Origin: Bacteroidetes bacterium HGW-Bacteroidetes-2
Lineage (GTDB): Bacteria > Bacteroidota > Bacteroidia > Flavobacteriales > Flavobacteriaceae
Length of the DNA stretch: 55,225 nt
Assembly (NCBI GenBank): GCA_002842575.1
Contig: PHDJ01000019.1
Span: 1 to 55,225, forward strand
Direction: 5' to 3'
The notes beneath the pieces are model-generated. The model worked only from the letters and a program-made list of their open reading frames with translations. It was not told the origin of the DNA and did no database searches. Shown piece by piece: positions 1-10,562 of the stretch (positions are counted from its first letter, which is position 1; each line of letters starts with the position of its first letter). The position numbers and the translations under genes are program-made.

Positions 1-3000
1 TTGCCATTGTATGTCCCATCCCATCCGGCACTTGTCGGACTTATTTGTTTTATTAGTTTGCCGTGACGGTCAAATATATAAATTTTTGCCGTAGGATTTG
101 TTGCTATTCCTATGATATTCCATCTCTCGTGAAATCCATCGTTATTGGGCGTGAAAAATCGTGGGTAATCTATCACTCCTACTTCTATCTCTACACTGCC
201 ACAACCATTCTCGTCGGTTATTGTTATGATATGACTGCCGGGACTTACATTTTCAAAAATTCCACTGTTCTGAAAAGGTCCGTCGTCTAATTGATACACA
301 TAACTTCCTAGTCCTGATGCACTGGCTTCTATGGTGTGTACTCCTGCAAAAGCACCTGAGGTTGTTTGTGCATCATATACAAGTGGTGGTGAGGATAACA
401 CGACCGTTGTACTAGCACTGTTTTCACATCCTGTGGCTTGATTAGTTGCCGTTACTGTATATACGCCTGCTTGGCTGGCGACTATACTTCCTTGGGTCTC
501 TCCAAATTGTAACTGCCCGTCTATTTCCCATATAAAACGATACTCTGGTGTGCTCAGTCCTGTGTCTATAACTGGTGGTGAGGTCGAACCAAATTCTTCT
601 TCTATGGGATTGCCAAAGGCATCTACACATAATCGATAACTCTCTTGTAATGCTAGTATGGGAAGGGGATTTACAACTAACTGTACTTCTACCACTGCAT
701 AACAGCCTGCCGGAAAGGGTCTCTCTGGGTCTGCTATCGGAAAGGTTACTCGTGCCCATAGCGTGGCTGTCGGACTTTGATAGTTGGTCGTGGTACTCGC
801 TATTGGATTTGCTCCTGAATCTGCTTCTGCTAAACTTTCGTGGTAGGTTACTATATATAGATTTGGGTCTTGACCGTTTAGTATCTCTGCATTCAAAATG
901 CTTAAATCAAAGGTGCCTATGCCACTTCCCTCTTCGTCTTCACAAACAATTAAAGGTGCTGCCGGGGTCGTCGCTGTTGCTCCTTCCAAAACGCGTAGTA
1001 AGAAAAATTGTACCCCACCTATATAACAACCCGTTTCTGTGTTGAGGATGCCTGTATATATCGGCTCCGGATTTATCGTGTTTTGAAATGTAGTGGTGTT
1101 TACTATAGGATTTAAGCCTGATTGGGCTTCTACATCGGTTCGGTAAAACGTAATGGTATGTAGCAGTGGATCTTGTCCATTTAAAATCTCGCCTATCTTG
1201 TCTTCTAGGTTAAAGGTGGCTACTCCATCGGTGTTTATTTCACAGGCTATTAGGTCTTCCAACACTGCGCTGTCGTCTGGCAATGGGTGTACTATCAGGG
1301 TTAATTCTACTATCTCAAAACAACCGGTAGTGGCGTTGGTTACTCGTACATATAAAATCTGTAGCCACGGGGTCGTGTTTTCATAAGGTACACTGCTGTC
1401 TATGGCTTGGGTGGGATCGCCTAATAAGGCCTCTGCTTGGGTGGCATAATATAGTACGTCCCAATTTGCACCATTTAATATCTGGGCCTGTGCGTCTAAC
1501 AAATTGAAGGCTTCTATGCCGTCGCCTGCATTGTTATCATCGCACAACTCTAATGCATCGGGAACGGTTGGGCTCGGGTTGGGGAACACACGAAGTAATA
1601 ATCTGGTGAAACTTACACAGCCTGTATTGCCATCTATTACTCGTACATAAATGGTTTGTAAGTTTACTGTATTAACATAGGCTGTTTCTGGATCTATCCT
1701 ATTTATATCGTTTTGTGCGTCTTCTTCTAGCTCATAAAAACGGACTTCTACTCCTGCTACTCCTCCTGTTATCTCGTCCTCTTTTTGCGTTAAATCAAAG
1801 GTGGTAATGCCATCGTTGGGCTCCCCTAAATCATCACACGAGTCTAAGGGAGTGGGTAAATTAGCCACAGGACCTACCGATATTTCTATCTCAAAACTGC
1901 TTACTTTATAGCAGCCGGTTTCATTGTCTGTTAAACGGACGTATATCGTCTGGGGGTTGCTTGTGTTGGTATAGGTTTCCGGATTTACTATCGCATTAGT
2001 TCCTGCTTCTGCATCTAACAGGGTTTCGTGGTAGGTTAAGGTATAGGCTAATGGGTCTTGGGTGCCATAAATAAATTCTTGATGTTGGGTTAAATCAAAC
2101 TCCGCTATTTCGTCTGGATCACATAATACTATTGCGTCTATCACTAAAGGAACTACAGGGGTTGGATTTACCATCAAGGTCAACTCTACTACCGTGTAAC
2201 AAGCAGGCGTGGTGCTTGGTGGTACTATGTCTCGGATTACTCGTACCCATAGGGTTTGCATCGGGGTGGATAGATTTTCATAGGGTACTGTCGTGTCTAG
2301 GGCATTTACGCCTTCTTCTGCATCTAACAGGGTTTCGTAATAGGTTATCAATACATCGGTTTCGCCATTGGCTATTACTACCGTCATCGTTTCTAAATCG
2401 AAAAAGGCATAGCCGTCATTGTCTGGATCGCATAGTGCATATTCAGCATCGATGGCATTTGGCAAGGGGAGAACTCGTAACAATAGCGTGGTTTGTGCTT
2501 CACAGCCTTCTGTGTTCAATACGCTTACATAAATGGTCTGCTCTGGACTTATTGCATTGGCATATGCCGATGGATTTAAAATTGGGGTATTGTCTATCTG
2601 GTCTTGCTGGGTGGCATAATAAATAACTTCGTAGCTGCCGTTGCCTCCTGTAATTTCCTCTGTGTATTGGGTTAAATCAAATATGGTGATGCCATCGGTA
2701 TCGCTACCGCTTTCTATATCATCACAGGCTTCTTTATCTAATGGATTAACTATCGTTGGAAAGGTGCCTACAATTAGATTGAAGCTGCTTATACGTACAC
2801 ATCCAGTGAGTAAACTCTCTATACGAACCCATATGGGTTGCGGACTGCTCGTGCTTAAAAATAGTGCCGGAGTGGCTATCTCGGTCCCGGGTACTCCTGC
2901 TGCTGCATCAAATATATTGATGTAGTAATTTGGCCCTATAAAATCGGATGGGGGTTGTAAGCCTATAACAAAGGGACTGTTTTGCGTTAAATCAAAGAGG

Positions 3001-4352
3001 GCGTTGCCGTCTCCGTCTTGATCACAGGAAAATAAATCGCCAAAGCCTGCCGTGGGTACATCGGGTAAGGGTACTACAATTAATTGTAATTCTATGACAT
3101 CATAACACGCCGGTGAAACGCTCGGGGGGGTTACTATCTTTTCTACGCGTGCCCACACGCTGTCTAGGTAAGGAATCGTGTTTACATAGGTGGTGGGGTT
3201 GGCTATCTCGGTGCCAGCCACTCCTGCTTCTGCTGCTCCTTGGGTGGTGTAGTAGGTTACGGTAACATCGGTCTGTATGCCTATTATCTGGGAATCGCGC
3301 TGGGTTAAATCAAACGTGGCTATCCCATCATCTAGATTCAAACCGCTATCGCATTCTTCTATAGCTGTGGGCGCATTGGCTATCGGATTGGGGAGTACTA
3401 CCAAGGTTAAGGTGGTCGTGCTCTTACATCCGCGGATATCCGTTACTCGTGCTACTATCGTTTGTGGCGTGGGTTGGGTTGCGGGGGCTATCGTTCTGTT
3501 TTGATAGGCGGTTGGATCTACTATGGCATTGTCTGCGGCTTCATCGGCAGGGGTTTCATACCACGTTACATTTAAAGTCAAATCGCCACCGGTAATCTCT
3601 ATATTGCGGGTGGTTAAATCGAACGTGCTTAACTCATCCGTTAATGTGCTCCCGTTTATCTCATCATCGCATAATTCATAGGGCAAGGGTAAATTGGCTA
3701 CCGGTAGTGGGTCTACTATTAATTCTAATTCTACTACGGCATAACAGCTCTCCCCATTAGATGCCGGATCGGTGCTTGGATCGATGCTATTGGCATTGCC
3801 TACTACTAATACGTATATAATCTGGTTAAAGGGTACTTGATTCTGGTAGGCGCCGGGGGTGACGATGGCTTGGCTGTAATCGCCCGGGGGGGCTAATAAG
3901 GCGGAATCGCCTGCTACTACTGCATCGCTCTGATTTACATAGTAATACAGGTCGTAATGGGTCGGGTCTAAGCCGTTGAGTATCTCCGGGGCTGCTTGGG
4001 TTAAATCAAATACTTCAAAGCCATCGCCTGGATTGTTATAATCACATAAGCGTAAAGGCTCCGGGGTTACTACTTGTGGGGTATTGCGAACATATAATAG
4101 TAAGCGTACTATCGTGTAACAACTGCTTACACTGCTTTCTACACGTGCCCATACTTCATCCTCATAGGGACTGTCGTTTACATAAGGATTTGGTAATGAA
4201 AAGATACCGTTTATCGCATCTAACTCCGTGCCATGGTAGGTCACACTTAATAACGGATCGCCTAAGGTAATGTCCATATCGGCATCGCTTAACGTAAACG
4301 GTGCAAATCCATTGTTGTCCTCGTCGCAGAGGATTAATGAGTTGGTTGGTTG
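1..4352 (-). CDS. T9SS type B repeat surface protein, C-terminal part (partial, frame-shifted from its N-terminus)
   Basis: Translating the minus strand gives one frame that I found open at every point checked from 4352 to the window edge. It contains about twelve divergent repeats of roughly 95-125 residues. Each has a Cys-Asp (or Cys-Glu) followed by Asp/Gly residues, then FDLT, then TYH/YY, then IYVRV, then CY..VEL.L.V.P.P. The Cys-Asp positions fall near 4325, 4046, 3675, 3355, 3024, 2716, 2430, 2118, 1832, 1545, 1242 and 948. After the repeats come an Ig/SprB-like stretch and a gliding-motility C-terminal signal with FFTPNNDG near 130-150 and IYIFDRHGKLIKQI near 50-90, so the stop lies just left of the window. 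This is the signature of a large cell-surface protein exported by the type IX system. Codon starts are in another phase from the N-terminal ORF (4334-6118), and no ATG occurs in this frame before 4277. The segment looks more GC-rich than its neighbours. Function beyond adhesion or surface display cannot be inferred. Confidence 0.85.
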
Positions 4353-6118
4353 TCATTTTCGATTCGGATATAAATGGTAATTGGACTTGTGTTTATGATA
4401 TATGGGTTGGGCAATGCCCCAATACCCGCATCGGCATCTGCTTGGCTAAGGTGATACGTTACTGTAAAATCTAAAGGATTTTGACCATTTAACACCATAG
4501 TATTAAATAGATTTATGAAGCTTATCTCTTCATCACCCGAAGAATCTTGATCGCAAATAGCATAGGGATTTGGCGTTACGGGACCGGCAGTAACTGCAGT
4601 AAAAGTAATTAAAAACGCATCTGTAATAAAACAAGTGCCGGAAGTATCCTGAATGCGGACATAAATAGTTTCTACTGTTCCGGTAATTAAATATGCTGTA
4701 GGATTTATAATCGGATTTGCTCCTGAATCAGCATCAGCTTGCAAATTATGATAGGTTATATTAAAATCAGCAGGATTTTGCCCTCCTAAAACGATAGCAT
4801 CATTAACAGTTAAATCGAACACCCCAGGAGTAACTCCATCATCACAAATAAATAAATCAATAGCCGGGCTTGCTATAATAGGTTGCGGAAAAAAAGTAAT
4901 TACAATATCATCGGTAACAGCACAGGTAGGGTCTGCCGGGTCAAACACTTCTACTTCATAAAGACCTGAATTAGGTGCAGATGCAGTAAATGTTGGATTT
5001 AAAGCCGATGGAGGTCCCTGAGAAACTCCATTAAAAAACCACTCATAAATCGCTCCAACCGGAGCATCGGCACTTGCATCAAGCACTATGTTTGTAGTAT
5101 CACAAGTTGTAATGTCAAGACCAAGGTCAACAGTAAAGTTGGCAGAAGAAGTAACTATAACATCATCTGTTATAATAACAACATCACCATTACATGTATT
5201 TGTATAGGTTACTTGTGCAGTATAGATGCCTGTGGCACAAACGCTTAAAGTAGGTGTTGTACCTATAACATTACCGCCACTATCCAACCAAACAAAGTCA
5301 TACGTTGGAACGCCAATTGGAGAAAACTGCCAAGCTTCGTTAGTTGCTGTCCAAGGCGAATCTGATGTATTTCTTCCCGGTGGGACAAAAGCAACCGTTC
5401 CCGCATTGTTTTGAATACCTAATGCAGCGTTACCACTATTCCAAGATGGACAAACTGGCTTGTCCTGCACATAAATTTCTATCACATTTGAAAATTCATA
5501 AAATACCGCCATGTGTGTAGCAAGTAAGCTATTACAAGAACCTGAAAAAAGAGGAACTTGATAATAGGAGACCACTAAAACTCGGTTTGGAAAAGCTCCC
5601 AACACTTCATAGCCTATTTCTTCGGTTGTAGAAGCAGAAGGATCTATATCATGAACCGGAGTAAATACATTTGCTTCCCCTAAAGTTGGGTTTGAGTTAT
5701 TGGGCAAGTTTTCTGTAAAACTCCAACCATTTGTAGTGTCTGTAGGATCCACATCAAATCGTAAAACACCATTTGATCCCACTTGAAATTGTTGTTCTAG
5801 GTTTCCGAAGAAACAAAAGTCAAAAGGAAGGTTGTCCACTGGTGACCATGCATCATCAATATTTGGATTTAAAGGGTTAGCCAATCCATTAAATGCAAAT
5901 GGAGGGTTGTAAGGTATGGACGTTACGGTGTAATTTTCACTTATGGTTTCAAAGGTTTCTAAGAAAGTTGCAGTAATGTCCACACAGCCACCACTGGCAC
6001 ATTCAATGGTTTGATCCGGTCCTGCATCCACAAACAAGGAACCTGGGCCTTGGGCAAGAAGCGGAGTTGTAAAAAATGTAAAAATTGCAAAAATTAGAAA
6101 GGGGACTTGTAATTTCAT
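4334..6118 (-). CDS. T9SS type B surface protein, N-terminal part (truncated by frameshift)
   Basis: The 594-residue ORF begins with a clear signal peptide (basic Lys, hydrophobic core, ending LLAQ). A Cys-containing start module follows (IECASGGCVDITATF). Next comes a domain of about 200 residues (NPNIDDAWSPVDNLPFDFCF near residue 80; NAALGIQNNAGT and PPGRNTSDSPW near 230-255), which I recognise from the N-termini of many flavobacterial T9SS type B proteins. Two PKD/Ig-like segments and two of the Cys-Asp repeats follow. The ORF ends abruptly in the middle of a repeat, just after IYIRIEN. The repeat series resumes in another frame at LILCDEDNNG, with about 25-30 residues of the repeat unit missing. 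It is therefore the front half of the gene that continues at 1-4352, broken by mutation or by assembly collapse. Confidence 0.85.
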   Translation of the reverse strand: MKLQVPFLIFAIFTFFTTPLLAQGPGSLFVDAGPDQTIECASGGCVDITATFLETFETISENYTVTSIPYNPPFAFNGLANPLNPNIDDAWSPVDNLPFDFCFFGNLEQQFQVGSNGVLRFDVDPTDTTNGWSFTENLPNNSNPTLGEANVFTPVHDIDPSASTTEEIGYEVLGAFPNRVLVVSYYQVPLFSGSCNSLLATHMAVFYEFSNVIEIYVQDKPVCPSWNSGNAALGIQNNAGTVAFVPPGRNTSDSPWTATNEAWQFSPIGVPTYDFVWLDSGGNVIGTTPTLSVCATGIYTAQVTYTNTCNGDVVIITDDVIVTSSANFTVDLGLDITTCDTTNIVLDASADAPVGAIYEWFFNGVSQGPPSALNPTFTASAPNSGLYEVEVFDPADPTCAVTDDIVITFFPQPIIASPAIDLFICDDGVTPGVFDLTVNDAIVLGGQNPADFNITYHNLQADADSGANPIINPTAYLITGTVETIYVRIQDTSGTCFITDAFLITFTAVTAGPVTPNPYAICDQDSSGDEEISFINLFNTMVLNGQNPLDFTVTYHLSQADADAGIGALPNPYIINTSPITIYIRIENDNQPTH

Positions 6119-6226
6119 CTTTATAAATAAGTTTAACCGCGGAAAATTAAGAAAATATTATGAAACTATAAGTATGTACAGGTTAAAATATCAAAAGACT
6201 AGTTTCTATATCATTTCAATAATAGC

Positions 6227-6234
6227 TATCTTTG
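6227..6234 (+). promoter_or_regulatory. Putative -7 element of the folE promoter
   Basis: TATCTTTG matches the flavobacterial -7 consensus TAnnTTTG. It lies 38 bases before the folE ATG in the divergent gap between folE and the surface-protein gene. No good -33 TTG is visible at the usual distance. Confidence 0.45.
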
Positions 6235-6271
6235 CAAACTATTTGCACAAACAATTTTGAATTTTAACATT

Positions 6272-6949
6272 ATGGGCTTAGAAAAACATTTAAAAAAAAT
6301 TGAAGATTTAGGAGATAACCACGTTGGCACTTCCGGGAGTACACCTCTTCGTCCTGACGCTTTTCTCCTTACTGATTTGGAAAAAATTCAGCTGATCAAA
6401 GAGGATATGCAACACATCATGGAAACATTAGGTTTAGATTTAACAGACGATAGCCTAAAAGGAACGCCTAATCGTGTTGCTAAAATGTTTGTCAATGAAA
6501 TATTTGGCGGACTTAACCCTGCCAAGAAGCCCAAGGCATCTACCTTTGATAACAAATATAAATATGGCGAAATGCTTGTTGAAAAAAATATCACTGTATA
6601 TTCTACTTGCGAACATCATTTTCTTCCAATTGTAGGAAAAGCTCACGTTGCCTATATTTCTAATGGTTCAGTATTAGGTCTTTCTAAAATGAATCGGATT
6701 GTAGATTATTTTGCAAAAAGGCCCCAAGTTCAGGAACGATTAACTATGCAAGTAGTTCAAGAGCTTCAAAGAACATTAGGTACTGAAGATGTTGCCTGTA
6801 TTATAGACGCAAAACACTTATGTGTAAATAGCAGAGGCATTCGGGATATTGACAGCAGCACAGTAACTTCAGAATTTGGAGGTAAATTTAAAGAACCTGC
6901 TTTGCGCAGAGAATTTTTAGATTTTATTAAACTGGAAACCAAATACTAA
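6272..6949 (+). CDS. folE: GTP cyclohydrolase I (FolE, type IA)
   Basis: This enzyme converts GTP to 7,8-dihydroneopterin triphosphate, the entry to folate and, via QueD, to queuosine. The zinc ligands are visible as C113 and H116 in STCEHHFLP and C184 in AKHLCVNSRGIRD, numbered from the ATG at 6272. GLSKMNRIVDYFAKRPQVQE is the family core motif. The longest frame starts at a TTG at 6257, but the ATG at 6272 (MGLEKHLKK) is the natural start and gives 225 residues, normal for the family. It has its own upstream gap with a -7-like box and stands apart from queD (50055) and queE (18751), which act downstream of it. Confidence 0.95.
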   Translation: MGLEKHLKKIEDLGDNHVGTSGSTPLRPDAFLLTDLEKIQLIKEDMQHIMETLGLDLTDDSLKGTPNRVAKMFVNEIFGGLNPAKKPKASTFDNKYKYGEMLVEKNITVYSTCEHHFLPIVGKAHVAYISNGSVLGLSKMNRIVDYFAKRPQVQERLTMQVVQELQRTLGTEDVACIIDAKHLCVNSRGIRDIDSSTVTSEFGGKFKEPALRREFLDFIKLETKY

Positions 6950-7075
6950 ATTTAAGTATGGAAGATTCAAATAATAACTCCACAGGAATGCTTACATAAA
7001 TGTTGAACCCTTAACATCTAATCCTATTATACGAAAGAAGATTACCTTTACATCCATCATCGGTTATAAGACACA

Positions 7076-8554
7076 ATGAAACTATTTAAAAATCAAAAAC
7101 TTACTTTATACAATTCTTTTTCAAAAAAGAAAGAAATCTTCACTCCTATTCATGAGGGCTTCATTGGCATGTATGTTTGTGGGCCTACCGTTTATAGCAA
7201 TGTACATCTAGGAAATTGCCGTACCTTTTTATCCTTTGATCTTGTTTTTAGATATTTGAAACATTTGGGATATAAAGTACGCTATGTAAGAAACATTACC
7301 GATGCCGGTCATTTAGAAAACGATGCCGATAGCGGTGAAGACCGAATTGCAAAAAAAGCAAGAATTGAAAAAATTGAACCCATGGAAGTGGCGCAAAACT
7401 ACACCATTGATTTTCACCAAACTATGGAAAAATTTAATGCCCTTCCTCCTAGTATAGAGCCAACAGCCACAGGACATATAATTGAGCAAATTGGCATTAT
7501 TCAAGAAATTTTAAAAAATGGTTTTGCTTATGAGAAAAATGGTTCTGTTTATTTTGATGTTTTAAAATTTAATGAAACCCATCATTACGGAAAGCTAAGC
7601 GGAAGAAATCTAGAAGATATGATTGCCAACTCCCGCGAACTGGAAGGACAAAGTGATAAGAAAAATCCGCAAGATTTTGCTCTATGGAAAAAAGCCGAAC
7701 CACAACACATTATGCGTTGGCCCTCACCCTGGAGTGACGGATTTCCCGGCTGGCATCTCGAATGTACTGCCATGAGCACCAAATATCTAGGCGAACATTT
7801 TGACATTCACGGCGGCGGTATGGATTTAAAGTTTCCGCATCATGAGTGTGAAATTGCACAATCTGAAGCCTTTTGTAATCAAAATCCTGTGAATTATTGG
7901 ATGCACGCCAATATGCTCACTCTTAACGGTCAAAAAATGGCAAAGTCCACCGGAAATAATATTTTACCTAACGAAATATTTACCGGTGACAATACAATTC
8001 TGTCCAAACCATTTTCGCCAACGGTAACTAAATTTTTTATGTATCAGGCACATTACCGAAGTATTTTAGATTTTTCCAGCGATGCTTTAGAAGCTACTGA
8101 AAAGGGCTATAACCGCATGATGGAAGCTTTTAAAAACCTAAATTCTCTCTCCACAGGAAAAGAAAGCACGATGGATATTGCTGCATGGAAGCAATCTTGT
8201 TATGACGCCATGAATGACGACTTTAACAGTCCCATACTCATTGCACAACTTTTTGAAGCCGCTAAATTCATCAATTCTGTGAAAGATGGAAAAGCAAGTA
8301 TTACCCCTTCAGATTTGGAAGTTTTAAAAACTGCCATCCATAGTTTTGTTTTTGATGTGCTAGGTTTACAAGAAGAATCTATATCTAATACTAATTCTAC
8401 AAAACTTTCAGATACGATAACTTTATTAATTCGACTTAGAAAAGAAGCCAGAGAAAATAAAGATTTTGCCACTAGCGATAAAATAAGAGATGAATTAGCC
8501 GCTATTGGCATACATCTAAAAGATGGGAAAGACGGGACGACTTTTAGTTTGTGA
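7076..8554 (+). CDS. cysS: Cysteinyl-tRNA synthetase
   Basis: This class I aminoacyl-tRNA synthetase charges tRNA-Cys in the cytoplasm. The 492-residue protein shows the zinc cysteine C35 in [13 protein letters not shown] with the HIGH-type signature HLGN at 44-47. Further zinc-site residues appear in WHLECTAMS and [13 protein letters not shown], and the KMSKS loop is KMAKS (287-291). The length is usual for the family. The ATG is preceded by a gap of about 125 bases from folE. The yidD gene follows after 25 bases on the same strand and may be co-transcribed. Confidence 0.97.
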   Translation: MKLFKNQKLTLYNSFSKKKEIFTPIHEGFIGMYVCGPTVYSNVHLGNCRTFLSFDLVFRYLKHLGYKVRYVRNITDAGHLENDADSGEDRIAKKARIEKIEPMEVAQNYTIDFHQTMEKFNALPPSIEPTATGHIIEQIGIIQEILKNGFAYEKNGSVYFDVLKFNETHHYGKLSGRNLEDMIANSRELEGQSDKKNPQDFALWKKAEPQHIMRWPSPWSDGFPGWHLECTAMSTKYLGEHFDIHGGGMDLKFPHHECEIAQSEAFCNQNPVNYWMHANMLTLNGQKMAKSTGNNILPNEIFTGDNTILSKPFSPTVTKFFMYQAHYRSILDFSSDALEATEKGYNRMMEAFKNLNSLSTGKESTMDIAAWKQSCYDAMNDDFNSPILIAQLFEAAKFINSVKDGKASITPSDLEVLKTAIHSFVFDVLGLQEESISNTNSTKLSDTITLLIRLRKEARENKDFATSDKIRDELAAIGIHLKDGKDGTTFSL

Positions 8555-8579
8555 GTTTTAAAAAATAAAATTAATCTTT

Positions 8580-8822
8580 TTGTTGAAAAAAGTTTTTATA
8601 GCGCCTTTTGTTTTTTTGATAAAAGTATATCAAACCGTAATTTCTCCATTTAAACCAGCTACGTGCAGATACCAACCCACTTGTTCGCATTACAGTAAAG
8701 AAGCATTACAAAAACACGGACTTTTAAAAGGCGGCAAACTAGCAATTAAAAGAATATTTAGTTGCCATCCGTGGGGAGGCAAGGGGTATGATCCTGTGCC
8801 AGAAAAGAAAAATAATTCATAA
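8580..8822 (+). CDS. yidD: Membrane protein insertion efficiency factor YidD
   Basis: This small conserved membrane-associated protein is thought to help YidC-dependent insertion. The 80-residue sequence has an amphipathic N-terminal helix ([14 protein letters not shown]) followed by the family block [20 protein letters not shown] and [13 protein letters not shown], with all three conserved cysteines. There is no ATG: the frame opens with two consecutive TTG codons at 8580 and 8583. The second would give the MKK-type start common in relatives. It follows cysS by 25 bases. Confidence 0.93.
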   Translation: MLKKVFIAPFVFLIKVYQTVISPFKPATCRYQPTCSHYSKEALQKHGLLKGGKLAIKRIFSCHPWGGKGYDPVPEKKNNS

Positions 8823-8909
8823 GTATTCCTTCTAAAAATCAAAAATTGTTAATCGTTAAACTTTACTCATTAATAGTTATTATATTTACACTTCAATAAA
8901 AAACTACCT

Positions 8910-9731
8910 ATGCACTTTTTAAGTATTGTTTGGGATCCATCTACAGGGTTTAATCTTGGTTTTATCACGATTCATTATTACAGTTTAATGTTTGTAATTG
9001 CCTTTACAGTAGGCTGGTTTCTGATGAAAAAAATTTATATTAGAGAAGAAATTTCTATAGAAAAACTAGATTCTATTTTTATTTACACCGTAATAGCAAC
9101 ACTTATCGGCGCTCGATTAGGACATGTTATTTTTTATGATTGGGATTATTTTCAACACCACTTATTAGAAATTTTCTTACCTTTTAAGATAGAACCCGAA
9201 TTTGAATTTACCGGTTTTCGAGGCTTAGCGAGTCATGGTGCTGCTATAGGGATTATTGCTGCAATGTATTTGTACAGTAAAAATGTACTTCAAAAACCAA
9301 TATTATGGATTTTAGATCGCGTGGTTATTCCGGTAGCTTCAGGTGCTATTTTTATCAGGATTGGCAACTTCTTTAATTCAGAAATAATAGGAAAACCAAC
9401 AGGAAGTGATTATGGAGTTATTTTTGCAAAATTAGGCGAGGACTTTCCTCGATACCCAACCCAACTATACGAATCTGCTGCTTATTTGATAGTTTTCTTA
9501 ATTTTATGGTTTGTTTATTGGAAAACGAACAAACGTGAAAAACAAGGTTATCTCTTCGGATTATTTTTAATTTTACTTTGGTCTGTTCGGTTTTTTGTGG
9601 AATTTATCAAAGAAAACCAAGTAGATTTTGAAGATAATCTAGCGTTAAATATGGGACAATGGCTAAGTATTCCATTTATAATTTTAGGAATTTATTTTAT
9701 GGTAAGACCCACTGAACAAACCACTTCTTAA
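8910..9731 (+). CDS. lgt: Prolipoprotein diacylglyceryl transferase
   Basis: This inner-membrane enzyme moves diacylglycerol from phosphatidylglycerol to the lipobox cysteine of prolipoproteins. The 273-residue protein has about seven hydrophobic segments. The family signature is visible as GFRGLASHGAAIGI near residues 103-117 and RIGNFFNSEIIGKPT near 150-165, followed by YPTQLYES. The ATG at 8910 follows an 87-base gap. The next gene encodes a lipoprotein, one of several Lgt substrates in the window. Confidence 0.96.
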   Translation: MHFLSIVWDPSTGFNLGFITIHYYSLMFVIAFTVGWFLMKKIYIREEISIEKLDSIFIYTVIATLIGARLGHVIFYDWDYFQHHLLEIFLPFKIEPEFEFTGFRGLASHGAAIGIIAAMYLYSKNVLQKPILWILDRVVIPVASGAIFIRIGNFFNSEIIGKPTGSDYGVIFAKLGEDFPRYPTQLYESAAYLIVFLILWFVYWKTNKREKQGYLFGLFLILLWSVRFFVEFIKENQVDFEDNLALNMGQWLSIPFIILGIYFMVRPTEQTTS

Positions 9732-9757
9732 ATTTAATATTTTTTAAAATTTTTACA

Positions 9758-10243
9758 ATGAAAATTCTTTTTCAAACATGTATTTTATTTCTTTTAATTT
9801 TCATTAGTTGCAAAAATGACAAAGCACAATCAACCATTAAAACCGCTGCCATTTCATTTACAAAAAATGCCGAATTACAATTAATAAAAGGCGAAAAAGA
9901 CAGCATCATAAAAATATTAGATATTGAAATAGCCGATGACGAATATAAAACCCAAACTGGGTTAATGTATCGCAAATCGATGGAAGAAAATCAAGGAATG
10001 CTTTTTATTTTTCCAGATGCTCAAGTGCGGAGTTTTTATATGAAAAATACCGAAATTGCCTTGGACATTATTTACATTAATGCAAACAAACAAATTGTAA
10101 GTTTTCAAAAAAACGCCATTCCTTTTGATGTTACTTCTCTCCCATCTTTAGCACCTGCACAATATGTTTTAGAAATAAATGCCGGTTTATCCGATCTTTG
10201 GAATTTGGAGGTTGGCGATAAAATAGTTTGGGAGAAAATATAA
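9758..10243 (+). CDS. DUF192 family lipoprotein
   Basis: The 161-residue protein starts with a lipoprotein signal whose lipobox ends at FISC (Cys about 19), so it should be membrane-anchored on the periplasmic side. The remainder is a DUF192 domain: TQTGLMYRKSMEENQGMLFI, then FYMKNTEIALDIIYI, then YVLEINAG near the C-terminus. The biochemical role of this family is not established. It lies 26 bases after lgt on the same strand, probably in the same transcript, which is terminated by the hairpin at 10503-10543. Confidence 0.88.
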   Translation: MKILFQTCILFLLIFISCKNDKAQSTIKTAAISFTKNAELQLIKGEKDSIIKILDIEIADDEYKTQTGLMYRKSMEENQGMLFIFPDAQVRSFYMKNTEIALDIIYINANKQIVSFQKNAIPFDVTSLPSLAPAQYVLEINAGLSDLWNLEVGDKIVWEKI

Positions 10244-10502
10244 ATTTATTGTACAAAATCAACTACCCTTGCTTGCTATTTTTTTCTATATTAGTACGTA
10301 TTAGGTAACGTATAAAACAAAATCGTGAAGTCTAAACTTTCATAGCTACATCCTATTTAATTACTAATTTTATATCTATTTTAGTATTTTTAAATAAAAA
10401 CATCGTGTCATTGTCCTTTCAAATACCTTTTTTTTGATAAGATGTAAATAGAGATAAAAGACCTATTAAATTTTCAACCCATATATTAAAATAGGAATAA
10501 TA
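10244..10502. other. Intergenic stretch without a recognised gene
   Basis: The gap between the DUF192 gene and secDF (both 3' ends) is about 320 bases and very AT-rich. Apart from the terminator at its right side I see no ORF with coding character, no RNA gene and no repeat. Confidence 0.6.
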
Positions 10503-10543
10503 AAAAAGCTCCATTCCAAATAACTTTTAGAATGGAGCTTTTT
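10503..10543. terminator. Bidirectional terminator between DUF192 gene and secDF
   Basis: A perfect 14-base inverted repeat (AAAAAGCTCCATTC and its complement) surrounds a 13-base loop. It has A tracts on the left and T tracts on the right, so it can serve both converging transcripts. Confidence 0.85.
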
Positions 10544-10562
10544 ACTCTAAATATGAATAAAA

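Noticed and set aside
575-1045. Open plus-strand frames under the repeat-rich surface protein (also 2132-2626, 2641-2925, 3277-3504)
   Set aside because: They lie antisense to a long minus-strand frame with strong coding signs; their translations are Leu/His/Arg-rich with no motif, typical of shadow frames.
4334-4352. Programmed ribosomal frameshift in the surface protein
   Set aside because: No slippery heptamer is visible and part of the repeat unit is also missing, so mutation or assembly error explains it better.
4162-4356. Short minus-strand ORF across the frameshift
   Set aside because: It is the third frame over the same region and its translation breaks the repeat pattern; it is not a bridging gene.
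6257-6271. Upstream TTG start for folE
   Set aside because: The ATG at 6272 matches the usual family N-terminus; the five extra residues add nothing recognisable.
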